From NCBI GenBank assembly GCA_017744365.1, contig JAGIBL010000006.1, forward strand, positions 248,001 through 312,000: a DNA stretch of 64,000 nt, in the 5' to 3' direction. Every line of letters starts with the position of its first letter. Positions within the stretch are counted from its first letter, which is position 1. The position numbers and the translations under genes are program-made. Positions 31,759-40,834 of this stretch are shown piece after piece. This stretch comes from Nocardioidaceae bacterium. Its GTDB lineage: Bacteria; Actinomycetota; Actinomycetes; Propionibacteriales; Nocardioidaceae. Below the pieces are notes generated by a model that saw only the letters and a list, made by a program, of their open reading frames with translations, was not told the DNA's origin and ran no database searches.

Positions 31759-32984
31759 GTCGTGCTCCTGCTCCCGATGACCGCAAGGGTGCGCGTCATC
31801 TCGTTCCTGGTCACCATCACGGCCTCGTCGACGCCCATCCCGGGACGCGCCAGCAGGACGTCCGCGCCGGTGCCCAGGGCGACGTGGGTGGCGATCCGCG
31901 CCGAGACCTCCGACTCGGTGCACGAGCCCCCGCAGTACGCCGCCACCCCGGCCTCGCGGCACGCGATGACGGCGCGAGCGGTGTCGTCGAGGCTGCCGAC
32001 GTCGGGCATCTTGATCTGCAGCACGTCCGCCGCGCCGGCGTCGAGGAACGCGAGGACGTCGTCGTAGGTGTTGCACCACTCGTCGGCGACGAGCTCGACC
32101 GGCGACCCCAGGGCGGCGAGCTCCTTGCGCAGCCGCAGCAGGGCGTCGATCTGCTCGGGCCGCGATCCGCCGCGCACCGGCTGCTCGACCCGGAGCGGGA
32201 AGGGTGCGCACCGGGCCGCCAGCCGGTCCAGGAAGGCGGCCACGTCGGCGAGCGAGCCGAACACCTCGCCCAGGGTGCCGTAGCAGTCGAGGTGGATCGT
32301 CGGCACGTAGTCGTCCCGGGCGCGGCGCTCCAGGATCCGGTCCCGGACGCGACCCGCGTAGTCGGCCAGCAGCCGGCCACCCGCACCGACGAGGAGGTCC
32401 GCGTTGTTGATCAGGCCGTGCGGCAGGCTGTCGACCTCGCGCAGCACCATCCGGTCGATCGCGCCGACCCGGTCCTCCCCGCACTGCGCCAGGATCGGCA
32501 CGGCCGCGACCGGCAGCGGGTTGCCGTACTCCTCGGCGACCACCTCGGCCATCGTCCGGCGCGAGCCCCGCGCCGTGGCGTCGAGAAGCGCCTGGCTGAC
32601 GCCGTACGCCACCGCGCGAGGAAGGGCGAGCTCCGCCATCCGTGCGGACTGGGCCCGGAACGAGGTGACCTCCTCGCCGACGAGGAGCTCCTCGATCGGA
32701 GCCCCCCAGCGCTCGATGGCGTCCGTGGCGACCAGGACGGGCTCGCGACCCGACCCGCCGGCGTACTGGACGGAGACACCGACACCGGTGGCGACCTGGC
32801 CGTCCTCGAGGACGAGCAGCACCTGCAGCGCCTCGCTCGGCTGCCGGATGGAGCGGTAGCCGTCGGTGAGCACCGGGCCGTCGTAGAAGTAGCCGTCCCG
32901 GACCGCGCCGGCGGCGATCGCGGCCTGGTCGTCGTTGCTGTACGTCCCGGTGCCCGGCACCAGGAGAACCTGCGAGATCCGCAT
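31755..32984 (-). CDS. mal: Methylaspartate ammonia-lyase (enolase superfamily)
   Basis: 409 residues, the typical MAL length (about 410). It should eliminate ammonia from 3-methylaspartate to give mesaconate. Family motifs: N-terminal MRISQVLLVPGTGTYSNDDQ, the His region PTIHLDCYGTLGEVFG (about 229), RVEQPVRGG, metal ligands around ADEWCNTYDDV, the catalytic Lys in QIKMPDVGS (about 323) and CGGSCTES. Its ATG overlaps the S9 peptidase stop by one base, and its own end overlaps the CoA-transferase start, so translation is coupled. No glutamate mutase gene is present in the window, leaving the source of methylaspartate open. Confidence 0.88.
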   Translation of the reverse strand: MRISQVLLVPGTGTYSNDDQAAIAAGAVRDGYFYDGPVLTDGYRSIRQPSEALQVLLVLEDGQVATGVGVSVQYAGGSGREPVLVATDAIERWGAPIEELLVGEEVTSFRAQSARMAELALPRAVAYGVSQALLDATARGSRRTMAEVVAEEYGNPLPVAAVPILAQCGEDRVGAIDRMVLREVDSLPHGLINNADLLVGAGGRLLADYAGRVRDRILERRARDDYVPTIHLDCYGTLGEVFGSLADVAAFLDRLAARCAPFPLRVEQPVRGGSRPEQIDALLRLRKELAALGSPVELVADEWCNTYDDVLAFLDAGAADVLQIKMPDVGSLDDTARAVIACREAGVAAYCGGSCTESEVSARIATHVALGTGADVLLARPGMGVDEAVMVTRNEMTRTLAVIGSRSTT

Positions 32985-34921
32985 CAGCCGACGTACCGGG
33001 AGAGCCAGTCGACGACCCGGGCGTTGTAGTCGTGCCGGAACCGGGGTGGGCTGGTGAACAGCATGTTGTGGCTCGCACCGGGGTAGATGACGATCTCGCT
33101 GGCGACGCCCAGCTCGCGCAGCGCCGTGTGCCACTGCCGCGCCTGGTCCAGCGGGCAGCGGACGTCGGCGCCGCCGTGCAGCAGCAGCGTCGGGGTCCGT
33201 ACCGAGGTGACCCGCGTGATCGGCGACATCGCGGCGTAGCGGTCCTCGTGCTCCCAGAACGGGCCGCCCCACTCGGTGGTCGAGAGGCCTCTCCGGTTGT
33301 CGCAGGTGCCGGCCGCGCTGCGCAGGTCGCTGATCACGCCCCCGCCGATCGCGGCCGCGAACCGGTCCGTCACGGTGGTCAGGTAGCAGGTCATGTAGCC
33401 GCCGTAGCTGTACCCGGTGACGGCGACGCGGGCGTCGTCGACCAGCCCCTCGGCGACCAGCTGGTCGACGGGCTCGAGGAAGTCCGCGGCGTCCGAGGTC
33501 CCCCAGTGCCCGGACACCGCCCGGGCGAAGTCCTCGCCGTAGCCGTCACTGCCCCGCGGGTTGAGGAGCAGCACGGTCCACCCGCGCGCGACCAGCTCGT
33601 GGTGGTACAGGTGCACGCTCTCGGCGGCACCGTTCCAGGCGTTGTGCGGACCGCCGTGGATGTCGACCAGCAGAGGCTGCGGCCCCGTCGCCGCGGGGTC
33701 GCGCATGACCCAGCCGACCACGGTGGTGCCGTCGGAGATCGTGAACGAGCGCTCCTCGCGCAGGGCGGGCACGGCGTCGCCGAGCTCGTCGCGGTACCGG
33801 GTCAGCCGCACCGGCTCGCCGGTGCCCAGGTCGAGGACGAAGACCTCGCCGAAGGAGTCCTGGTCGCTGCCGAGGAAGCACACCGTGTCGCCCGCGATGC
33901 TGAGGCTCGACACGTTGGACCCGGATCCGGCGAGGATCGGCGCGGCCTTCCCGGTGGCGAGGTCGAGACGGTGCGGAACGACGTACCCGCCCTCCCGGAG
34001 GCAGAGCACCACGGTTCCGTCGGCGGCCACGCGCGGGACCGAGCCCGGGTAGCCCGGCGCGCCGTACATCACCTGGCGGTCCCAGGACTCGGTGAGGTGC
34101 CGGTAGCCACCGCCGGCGAGGTCGACCAGCAGCAGCCCCGTGAACCGCGCCAGTCCTTCGGGATGCCCGCACACCAGCAGTCCGTCACCCTCAGGGGTCC
34201 ACGCCAGCGGTCCGGCGGTGCCGTCCGCAGGGCCCGCGAGCCGCGCGGTGCGCGTCGGATCGGCGAGATCCACCACGTACGCCGCGGAGTGGCGGGTCAG
34301 GTCGGCATCCGGGCTCGTCGCCGCGGTGAACGCGATCCGGGTGCCGTCGGGCGACCAGGCCGCGTTCCCCGCGTTCCACTCGCCGTGGGTGACCTGCTCG
34401 CAGACCCCGGTCTCGAGCTCGACGACGTACGCGTGCCTGCGCGGCGAGGAGAGCACGCCGTCCCCGTCGGCGTAGTAGTCGAGCCGGGCACTGACCACCG
34501 GCGCTCCCCAGGCCCAGCCCTCGGCGTCGGCGGGCGGGGTCGCCGCACCCACGAAGAGGAGACGCCGGCCGTCCGGGCTGAACACGGGCGCTCCGGCGCC
34601 TTCGGGGCGCGTGGTCAGCTGCGTCTCGACACCGGTCGCGACGTCGACCAGCCAGATCTGCGGCGGACCGGCGGCGGCCCGGAGGAAGGCGATCCGGGTC
34701 CCGTCCGGCGACCACGCAGGCGCCGTGTCCGACCCTGGCGGGGTCAGCGCCCGCGGCTCGCCCCCGGTCGCGGGAACCAGCCACAGCGACCGTACGGCGG
34801 TGTCGCTCGCGAGGTCGTCGACCCGGAGGACGTAGGCCACCGTCGACCCGTCCGGGCTGATCACCGGCTGCTCGGGAAGACGCACCCGCTCGATGTCGTC
34901 GACGGTCAGGTAGCGGTTCAA
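32984..34921 (-). CDS. S9-family peptidase (acylaminoacyl/prolyl-oligopeptidase type)
   Basis: 645 residues. The N-terminal ~380 residues form a beta-propeller with PD40-like units (AWSPDGTRIAFLR, VFSPDGRRLLFVG, AWSPDGTRIAFTA). The C-terminal alpha/beta-hydrolase domain carries the catalytic Ser in GYSYGGYM (about 505), Asp in HGGADVRCP (about 585) and His in GASHNM (about 616). It is cytoplasmic, with no signal peptide, and cuts short or N-acylated peptides. It is the first gene of a four-gene operon with methylaspartate lyase. A degenerate TTGT-N8-ACAA-like site lies about 70 bp upstream. Confidence 0.92.
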   Translation of the reverse strand: MNRYLTVDDIERVRLPEQPVISPDGSTVAYVLRVDDLASDTAVRSLWLVPATGGEPRALTPPGSDTAPAWSPDGTRIAFLRAAAGPPQIWLVDVATGVETQLTTRPEGAGAPVFSPDGRRLLFVGAATPPADAEGWAWGAPVVSARLDYYADGDGVLSSPRRHAYVVELETGVCEQVTHGEWNAGNAAWSPDGTRIAFTAATSPDADLTRHSAAYVVDLADPTRTARLAGPADGTAGPLAWTPEGDGLLVCGHPEGLARFTGLLLVDLAGGGYRHLTESWDRQVMYGAPGYPGSVPRVAADGTVVLCLREGGYVVPHRLDLATGKAAPILAGSGSNVSSLSIAGDTVCFLGSDQDSFGEVFVLDLGTGEPVRLTRYRDELGDAVPALREERSFTISDGTTVVGWVMRDPAATGPQPLLVDIHGGPHNAWNGAAESVHLYHHELVARGWTVLLLNPRGSDGYGEDFARAVSGHWGTSDAADFLEPVDQLVAEGLVDDARVAVTGYSYGGYMTCYLTTVTDRFAAAIGGGVISDLRSAAGTCDNRRGLSTTEWGGPFWEHEDRYAAMSPITRVTSVRTPTLLLHGGADVRCPLDQARQWHTALRELGVASEIVIYPGASHNMLFTSPPRFRHDYNARVVDWLSRYVG

Positions 34922-34987
34922 CCTTGCTCCTCCGATAGCGCGCTGGCCGGTTCACCCCGATCGTGGCAGCCGTCCGGACGGCGGCGC

Positions 34988-35003
34988 TGGTGTCGCGGCA
35001 CGA
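34988..35003. promoter_or_regulatory. Degenerate TTGT-N8-ACAA-like site upstream of the S9 operon
   Basis: TGGTGTCGCGGCACGA has the same 4-8-4 layout as the palindromes at 27496, 36754 and 45395, and its GGCAC core equals that of the pucR site. It differs from the full pattern at two outer positions. It lies 67-82 bp upstream of the S9 gene. Weak candidate on its own. Confidence 0.25.
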
Positions 35004-35063
35004 AATGGGTGCCCGCGGGCGGAGGCGGCGGACAAGGGACCGAGCCGGAGGCGACGACAGCGC

Positions 35064-36719
35064 CTACCCGCGCAGGAACAGCCGCAGCTGCAGCATCGCC
35101 GAGAGGCGCTCGTCGCGGTCGTCCAGGCGCAGCCCGGAGACCTCGGTCACCCGGCGCAGGCGGTAGCGGAAGGTGTTGGGGTGCACGTGCAGCGCAGCGG
35201 CCGCCGCCATGTTGTCGCCGAAGTGGTCGAGCCACGCGCGCAGGGTCGGCACCAGGTCGGAGCGGTGCTTCTCGTCGTGCTCGACCAAGCGGGCGATGGG
35301 ACCGCTCAGCCGCATCCCGCGCACGGTGACGAGGTCGGTCATCTCCATCATGAGCAGCTCGAAGGCGTGCTCGGAGGTCGAGCAGACCCGGTTCGCCTCG
35401 GGCGAGCTCCGCGCCAGCCGCAGTGCCCGGTCGGCCTCACCCCGCGCCCGGGCCAGGCCGTCGGCGTCGGCAGCGACCCCGCTGACGCCGATCGCTGCGG
35501 CGGAGCGGCGCCCGACCCGGGCGAGGAAGTCCTTCGCCATCCGCTGGCCGCGGTCGGAGTCGGCCTCGGTGCCGGCCGGGACCGGCACGATCCCGTAGAC
35601 CACGTCACCGACCAGCGCGGCCGAGGCGCCGGGCTGCGAGGAGCCGAGGTACATGTCGAACGCGTCGCCGATCCGCAGCAGCTCGGCAGCCCGGTCGCCG
35701 GGCATCCGGCTCGGCACCGCGGTGTCGTCGTCGGCGAGGGCGACCGCGAGCACCACCATCTGCCGTCGCGGCAGGCCGAGCCGGGCTGCCACCTCCTCGG
35801 CTTCCGGACCGCCGGCGAGCACCTGAGCGGTGAGGTCGGAGCGCATCCGCCGCTCGACGTTGGCATTGGCGCGGTGGCTGAGCAGGTGCACGGCGACGGT
35901 GCTCTGCAGGTCCCGGAAGTGCCGCATCTTCTCGTCCGAGAGGGGCTCCGGGACGGCTGCCCAGACCGAGCCGAGGATCTCGTCCCCGCCACGGATGCCC
36001 AGGACCACCCGCGGCATGGTGAACCCCCCGTGACCGCTCTCCGGCGGGTCGACGAACAGAGGCTCCTGGGTCCGGTAGAGCTCGCGGAAGATGCCGCGCT
36101 CCTGGAGGTCCTGGGTCGCCCACGGGGTGACCTGGCGGTTGAGGATCGCCCGCACCCGGGAGGGGTCGGCCTCCTCCTGCCGGATCGAGAAGGCGAGCAC
36201 CCGGGAGTCACGGTCCTCCACGGTGATGGGGGCGTCCAGGATCTCGGCGATCGCGTTGGCGAGGGCGAACAGGTCGCCCGTTGGAACGCCGCCGAGCGAC
36301 GAGCCCCCGAACAGCCCCGAGGTCGTGGTGAGCAGCGGGGCGAGGGTGGCGGCCAGCTGCATCCAGGACGCCTCGTTGCCGAGCGCCAGCACCGGGGCCG
36401 GCAGTGGTCGTCCCTGCAGCGACTCCGCCGAGCTCTCGCGCAGGATCAGCGCGCCGCCGTCGAGGTCACCGATGCGGTCGAGCAGGGCCGCCGCCTGGTC
36501 CCCCGGCTGCACGCCGACCCCGAGCACGAGCGGCCGACGCGGCCAGGCGACCTGGTCGACGTGGTCGAAGATCACCAGTCCGTCGACCTGCTGGTCGAGG
36601 TCCTGGTCCTCGAACGCGGGCCGGAGAACGGTGTGCCCGGCGTCCTCCAGGATGCGCGCGAGCGTCGGCGCCGGGGCGTCGAGGACCACGCTCTCGGGTC
36701 GGTGCTCCTGGCGGCTCAC
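35064..36719 (-). CDS. PucR-family transcriptional regulator
   Basis: 551 residues from the GTG at 36719 (VSRQEHRPES). The first ~230 residues are a PucR-type sensing region, the middle resembles a GGDEF-like/CdaR domain, and the C-terminus is the PucR helix-turn-helix: AAAAALHVHPNTFRYRLRRV (about 500-520) followed by LDDRDERLSAMLQLRL. Such proteins control purine, amino acid or GABA catabolism, usually with a pathway compound as effector. It sits in the middle of the island between the NSAR-like and S9 genes and is the only regulator gene there, so it is the natural candidate to control the island. A perfect palindrome lies 35 bp upstream. Confidence 0.9.
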   Translation of the reverse strand: MSRQEHRPESVVLDAPAPTLARILEDAGHTVLRPAFEDQDLDQQVDGLVIFDHVDQVAWPRRPLVLGVGVQPGDQAAALLDRIGDLDGGALILRESSAESLQGRPLPAPVLALGNEASWMQLAATLAPLLTTTSGLFGGSSLGGVPTGDLFALANAIAEILDAPITVEDRDSRVLAFSIRQEEADPSRVRAILNRQVTPWATQDLQERGIFRELYRTQEPLFVDPPESGHGGFTMPRVVLGIRGGDEILGSVWAAVPEPLSDEKMRHFRDLQSTVAVHLLSHRANANVERRMRSDLTAQVLAGGPEAEEVAARLGLPRRQMVVLAVALADDDTAVPSRMPGDRAAELLRIGDAFDMYLGSSQPGASAALVGDVVYGIVPVPAGTEADSDRGQRMAKDFLARVGRRSAAAIGVSGVAADADGLARARGEADRALRLARSSPEANRVCSTSEHAFELLMMEMTDLVTVRGMRLSGPIARLVEHDEKHRSDLVPTLRAWLDHFGDNMAAAAALHVHPNTFRYRLRRVTEVSGLRLDDRDERLSAMLQLRLFLRG

Positions 36720-36753
36720 GGCTCGATCGTAGGCTCCCGCGGTGCGCCGGGTC

Positions 36754-36769
36754 TTGTGCGTCGGCACAA
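36754..36769. promoter_or_regulatory. Palindrome TTGTGCGTCGGCACAA upstream of pucR-type gene
   Basis: Inverted repeat TTGTGC-GTCG-GCACAA with perfect 6-bp arms, 35 bp upstream of the PucR start and 35 bp past the end of the NSAR-like gene. Related 16-bp sites occur in other island promoters, so this is a candidate autoregulatory PucR operator. Confidence 0.5.
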
Positions 36770-36803
36770 CTGCTGCGCTCGGGATGGTGCAGCGGCACCA
36801 GGC

Positions 36804-37925
36804 TCAGGAGGCGACGGGCAGCCACTCCCGGTGCACGGTCACGGCCTCGAGGACCTCGGCGATCGGCGTGACCCCGAGCCCCGGGCCGGTCGGGACCGCC
36901 ATGAAACCGTCCTGCAGCACCAGCGGCTCGGTGATGTCCCGCTGGTAGAAGCGCGACGAGGCCGAGACGTCACCCGGGAGCAGCATGCCGGGCAGCGCGG
37001 CGAGCGCGGCGTTGGCGGCCCTGCCCAGCCCGGTCTCCAGCATGCCGCCGCACCAGACCGGGACGTCGTGGGCGCGGCAGACGTCGTGCACCCGGCGCGC
37101 CTCGAGGTAGCCACCGACCCGGCCGGCCTTGATGTTCACCACCCGGCAGGCGCCGGCCCTGATCGCGTCGGCGGCGGCACGTGCCGAGGTGATCGACTCG
37201 TCGAGGCAGATCGGGGTGCGCAGGTGGCGCGCCAGCTCGGCGTGGCCGAGCACGTTCTCCTCCGCCATCGGCTGCTCGATGAGCAGCAGGTCGAAGTCGT
37301 CGAGCTTCCGGAGCTGGTCGACGTCGGCGAGCGTGTACGCCGTGTTGGCGTCGACCTGCAGCGGAACGTCCCCGAACTCGTCGCGGATCACCTTCACCGC
37401 GGCGACGTCCCAGCCCGGCTCGATCTTGAGCTTGATCCGCCGGTAGCCCTCCTCGAGGTAGCCGCCGACGGTCGCGACCAGCTCGTCGAGGGTGTCCATG
37501 ATGCCGACGGAGACTCCCGCCGGGACCGCGGTGGCCACGGCTCCCAGCGCCCGGCTCATCGGCGTCCCGGCCGCCCGCAGCTCGGCGTCCCAGAGCGCCA
37601 TCTCCAGCGCGGCCTTGCTCATCCGGTGGCCGCGGTAGCGCTCCAGCACGGGCCCGACCAGGTTCACGTCGACGACGGCGAGATCGGCGAGCGCCGGCAC
37701 CAGGAAGTCGCGCAGGGTGGTCATCGCCGCGTCGACGTACTCCGAGGCGTAGAGCGGGTACTGCGCGGCGACGCACTCGCCCCATCCCTCGGCGGCCGAG
37801 GTGACGGCACGGAGGAGCAGCGCGTCCTTGCTGGTCTGCGTCCCGAACGACGTCCGGAACGGAGACACCAGCGGCATCCTGACCCGGATCAGCTCGATGC
37901 CCTCCAGCTTCGCGTCCACACTCAC
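36804..37925 (-). CDS. Enolase-superfamily N-succinylamino acid racemase / o-succinylbenzoate synthase-like
   Basis: 373 residues with the NSAR/OSBS type of muconate-lactonizing fold. The N-terminal capping domain starts LEGIELIRVRMPLVSPFRTS. Barrel motifs: KLKIEPGWD (catalytic Lys, about 165), QVDANTAYT (Asp ligand, about 193), LIEQPM, LDESITS (about 243) and NIKAGRVGG (second Lys, about 265), then WCGGMLETGLGRAAN. OSBS makes a menaquinone precursor; NSAR racemises N-succinylamino acids. No other men genes are nearby, while a COG3375 GNAT and an M20 deacylase lie about 8 kb away, favouring NSAR. Confidence 0.85.
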   Translation of the reverse strand: MSVDAKLEGIELIRVRMPLVSPFRTSFGTQTSKDALLLRAVTSAAEGWGECVAAQYPLYASEYVDAAMTTLRDFLVPALADLAVVDVNLVGPVLERYRGHRMSKAALEMALWDAELRAAGTPMSRALGAVATAVPAGVSVGIMDTLDELVATVGGYLEEGYRRIKLKIEPGWDVAAVKVIRDEFGDVPLQVDANTAYTLADVDQLRKLDDFDLLLIEQPMAEENVLGHAELARHLRTPICLDESITSARAAADAIRAGACRVVNIKAGRVGGYLEARRVHDVCRAHDVPVWCGGMLETGLGRAANAALAALPGMLLPGDVSASSRFYQRDITEPLVLQDGFMAVPTGPGLGVTPIAEVLEAVTVHREWLPVAS

Positions 37926-38063
37926 AGCTCTCCACCTCGTTCTGGTCCGGCGGGCCTGACGCCCCTGCAGCCGAAGTACACCGAGCAGCGCGCCTCCGCG
38001 TCCGGTGCCGGATCACCAAGTTGGGGCTCCCGCGCTGTGCGAGTGCCCTACCGGCCGACGCCG

Positions 38064-39308
38064 TCAGCCGCGCGTCAGGTCCCGTACGGCGTCGCCGAGC
38101 GCGTCCAGCCCGCTCGCGATCCAGGGCAGCTCCGCGGGCCGGTCCGAGGCGAGCGCGCGCAGGCGCTGCTCGTCGTTCTCGCCGTACAGCATCGGGGTGG
38201 CGATCCGCAGCGCGAGCCGATCGGGAAGGTCCCCGAAGGCAGTGCCGGGCAGGGTCGCGATGCCGTGCCGGGCGAGCAGGGTGGTCGCGAGTCCGGCCGC
38301 GTCGCGGACGTCCTGCCCGGCCAGCGCCTCCCGGCGGCCGGACAGGTCCGGGTAGAGGTAGAAGCCTGCCGTGGGGCCCGCCACCTCGGCGCCGGCCGAC
38401 GTCAGGACGTCCGCGGTCGCCCGGGCCACGCGACCGTGCAGGAGCCGGCTCCGTGCGATCCGCTCGCGGAGCTCGTCCGGCTCGCCGAGCGCCCACGCGG
38501 CTGCGTGCTGCACCGGTTGCGGGGCCGAGGACCACAGCTCGCTCGCCGCGACGACGACGCGGTCGCGCAGGGCGGAGAGCTCGGCCGGGAACCGGGCCAG
38601 CCCGATCCGCCATCCGCCCAGCGCCAGGCTCTTGCTCAGGCCCGAGGTGGTGATCGTGCGCGCGGGAAGCACCTGGGCCGGGGTCAGCACCTCGCGACCC
38701 TCGTCGTGCACGAGGTCCAGGTAGATCTCGTCGGAGAGCACCACGAGGCCGAGCCGGTCGGCGGCGGCGCACAGCCGTCGTACGGTGTCGGGCCGCGCGA
38801 CCGTGCCGGTCGGGTTGTCGGGCAGGGTCACGAGCACGGCCGTCGGCCGGGTGCCCCGCCGCGCCAGCCGCTGGTACTCGGCCACGAGCAGCTCCGGGTC
38901 CGGGACACCGCCCTCGCCGGGCAGCGTGGGCACCGGGACGGCCACCTGGCCGAGCAGCAGGTTCTGGGCGGCGTAGCTGACCCAGCTCGGCCGCGGCAGC
39001 AGGACCGGCCCCCCGAGCGCCTGGAAGAGCGCGTACAGCAGCGGCTTGCTGCCCGGCCCGGCGACGACCTGGGAGCGTTCGGTCGGCACCCCTCGGCGCG
39101 ACCAGTAGCCCGCCGCGGCGTCCCGCAGCACGTCGGCTCCGGCCACCGGTCCGTAGTCCGCGCGGTGCGCGTGCTCGGAGAGCCGGGCGACGAGCGCGGG
39201 GTGCACCGGGATGCTCGCCTCCCCGAAGCCCAGCGCCACCGTGGCCAGGCCCGCGGCCCGCCGGCGTGCGATCTCCTCGTTCACCGCGAGGGTCGGCGAG
39301 ATGCTCAC
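38064..39308 (-). CDS. PLP-dependent class I/II aminotransferase
   Basis: 414 residues from the GTG at 39308, overlapping the S12 hydrolase stop by 4 bp. Fold-type I aminotransferase: PGSKPLLYALFQALGG, LPDNPTGTVARPD (Asn for PLP), SDEIYLDLVHDEG (Asp and Tyr), Schiff-base Lys in SGLSKSLALGGWRIG (about 225) and a C-terminal Arg region ALRIATPMLYG. It would remove the amino group from an amino acid released in the island; substrate not predictable. It is last in the operon that starts with the M17 peptidase. A 138-bp gap separates it from the NSAR-like gene. Confidence 0.88.
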   Translation of the reverse strand: MSISPTLAVNEEIARRRAAGLATVALGFGEASIPVHPALVARLSEHAHRADYGPVAGADVLRDAAAGYWSRRGVPTERSQVVAGPGSKPLLYALFQALGGPVLLPRPSWVSYAAQNLLLGQVAVPVPTLPGEGGVPDPELLVAEYQRLARRGTRPTAVLVTLPDNPTGTVARPDTVRRLCAAADRLGLVVLSDEIYLDLVHDEGREVLTPAQVLPARTITTSGLSKSLALGGWRIGLARFPAELSALRDRVVVAASELWSSAPQPVQHAAAWALGEPDELRERIARSRLLHGRVARATADVLTSAGAEVAGPTAGFYLYPDLSGRREALAGQDVRDAAGLATTLLARHGIATLPGTAFGDLPDRLALRIATPMLYGENDEQRLRALASDRPAELPWIASGLDALGDAVRDLTRG

Positions 39309-40834
39309 GAGGCCTCCCTCCGGGTGAGCGGGATGTTGGCGTAGGTGGTCCGCAGGCCGTCCAGCAGCAGCGTCTCGCCCGTGGCCGAGCGGTAGCGACC
39401 CGGAGCCACCTCGACCAGCTGCAGGGTGATCGGGTCCTCCAGCGAGCCCCGCCGCGGCAGGTCGATCACGTCGCTCTCGGCGTCGTGCCGCAACCGGTAC
39501 CACCCCAGCGGCACGCCGTTGACGATCGCCGCGTAGGTACCCAGGGCTTCCTCGGGGAGCCGGGCCGGGGGCAGACCGGGAACCGCCGTCCGGTACCGCA
39601 CCTCGCCACTCGGCCGGTCCAGCAGGTAGCGGACGTGACCGTCGGAGTCCCGGAGGAAGTCGGCGTCCGGCGGTGGCGATTCCGGTTCGACTCGGAGCAC
39701 GTCGCCCAGCCGTCCCACGTAGGTCCCGGCGGCGTCCTCGGGCACCGAGGAGCCCGCGGGCTGCCGGGACCCGGGCACCGGGGCGCTCCGGACCGCACCG
39801 GCTCCGGCCAGGAGACGCACGATCTCGGCGGCCAGCTCGTTCTGGACGTCGTGGTCGACCGCGTTGGTGAGCACCGCCGCTCCGATGCCGAGGTCGGGGA
39901 GCCAGAGCGCCTGGCAGAGGAACCCGAAGCCGGCACCTCCGTGGTGCAGGACCCGGACACCCGGTTCCCAGGTGTCGACGTAGACGCCGAGCCCGTACCC
40001 GCGCACCTGCTCGGCGCGCAGCCGCGGGAAGTCGAGGTGCTGCGCGACCAGCTCGGGCCGCAGCACGGAACGACCCTGGTCGAGCTGGAAGGACAGGTAG
40101 CCCAGCAGGTCGTCGACGCAGGTGTAGAGGCCGCCGGAGGGAACCATGGGCACCCGCCGGGGGACGGCGACGCCGGCGTCGGCGAAGGCGCGGGAGTGCC
40201 CGATCGCACGGTCGGGCTCGGCGTCGTACCGGGCGAAGTCGAAGGTGCTGCGGTCCAGGGCGAGTGGCGCGAAGAGCCGCGTGCGCATGAACTCCGCGAA
40301 AGGCAGGCCGCTCGCGGCGGCGACCGCGTGCCCGGCCAGGTCGATTCCCAGGTTGGAGTACTCGTGGTGGTGCCCGACCGGGAAGCGCAGGTAGGTCTCG
40401 GCGATGCTGGCGAGGTGCTCCTCGAAGGAGGCCTCGCCGACCTCGTAGTTGGAGCCGACCGGCGCTTCGTGGGTGAGGCCCGCCGTGTGCGTGAGCAGGT
40501 GCCGCAGCGTGATCCGGCGCTCCGGGTGCTCCTCGAGGTCGCTGCGCACGGTGAGGTCGGGGAGGTAGGTCACGACGGGCTCGTCGAGCTCGGCCAGCCC
40601 TTCCTGGACGGCCAGCAGGACGCCGGTCGCGGTGACGAGCTTGGAGGTCGACTGGACGCTGAACATCGTCCGCGTGCCGACCGGACTGCCGGCTCCGGTG
40701 CCGCCGAAGCCCTGGGACCAGAGCGGTCCGGTGCGGTCGCACAATCCCACCGCGATCCCCGGCACCCCGTGCTCGGCCGCCAGCCGCGGCACCAGCGTGG
40801 CGAGGTGGTCGATCAGTACGTCGACGTCAGGCAC
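39305..40834 (-). CDS. Serine beta-lactamase-like hydrolase (S12; D-aminopeptidase type)
   Basis: 509 residues from the GTG at 40834 (GGGAG 9 bp upstream); an in-frame ATG at 40861 is possible. Penicillin-binding-protein fold: nucleophile motif STSK (about 63), YSN (about 159) and HHGG (about 296, in place of KTG). The C-terminal ~170 residues form an extra beta-domain, as in D-aminopeptidase and alkaline D-peptidase relatives. No signal peptide, so cytoplasmic and probably not an antibiotic resistance enzyme. Family members often act on D-residue peptides or amides, which fits the NSAR-type racemisation genes. Its start overlaps the ammonia-lyase end by 8 bp. Confidence 0.85.
   Translation of the reverse strand: MPDVDVLIDHLATLVPRLAAEHGVPGIAVGLCDRTGPLWSQGFGGTGAGSPVGTRTMFSVQSTSKLVTATGVLLAVQEGLAELDEPVVTYLPDLTVRSDLEEHPERRITLRHLLTHTAGLTHEAPVGSNYEVGEASFEEHLASIAETYLRFPVGHHHEYSNLGIDLAGHAVAAASGLPFAEFMRTRLFAPLALDRSTFDFARYDAEPDRAIGHSRAFADAGVAVPRRVPMVPSGGLYTCVDDLLGYLSFQLDQGRSVLRPELVAQHLDFPRLRAEQVRGYGLGVYVDTWEPGVRVLHHGGAGFGFLCQALWLPDLGIGAAVLTNAVDHDVQNELAAEIVRLLAGAGAVRSAPVPGSRQPAGSSVPEDAAGTYVGRLGDVLRVEPESPPPDADFLRDSDGHVRYLLDRPSGEVRYRTAVPGLPPARLPEEALGTYAAIVNGVPLGWYRLRHDAESDVIDLPRRGSLEDPITLQLVEVAPGRYRSATGETLLLDGLRTTYANIPLTRREAS

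Noticed and set aside
36804-37925. Menaquinone biosynthesis role (menC) for the enolase-superfamily gene
   Set aside because: No other men genes are near, and the context with a COG3375 GNAT and M20 deacylase favours racemase function. Not excluded without the full genome.
39305-40834. Beta-lactamase resistance gene
   Set aside because: No signal peptide, HHGG instead of KTG, and an extra C-terminal domain. This fits cytoplasmic D-aminopeptidase-like enzymes better.
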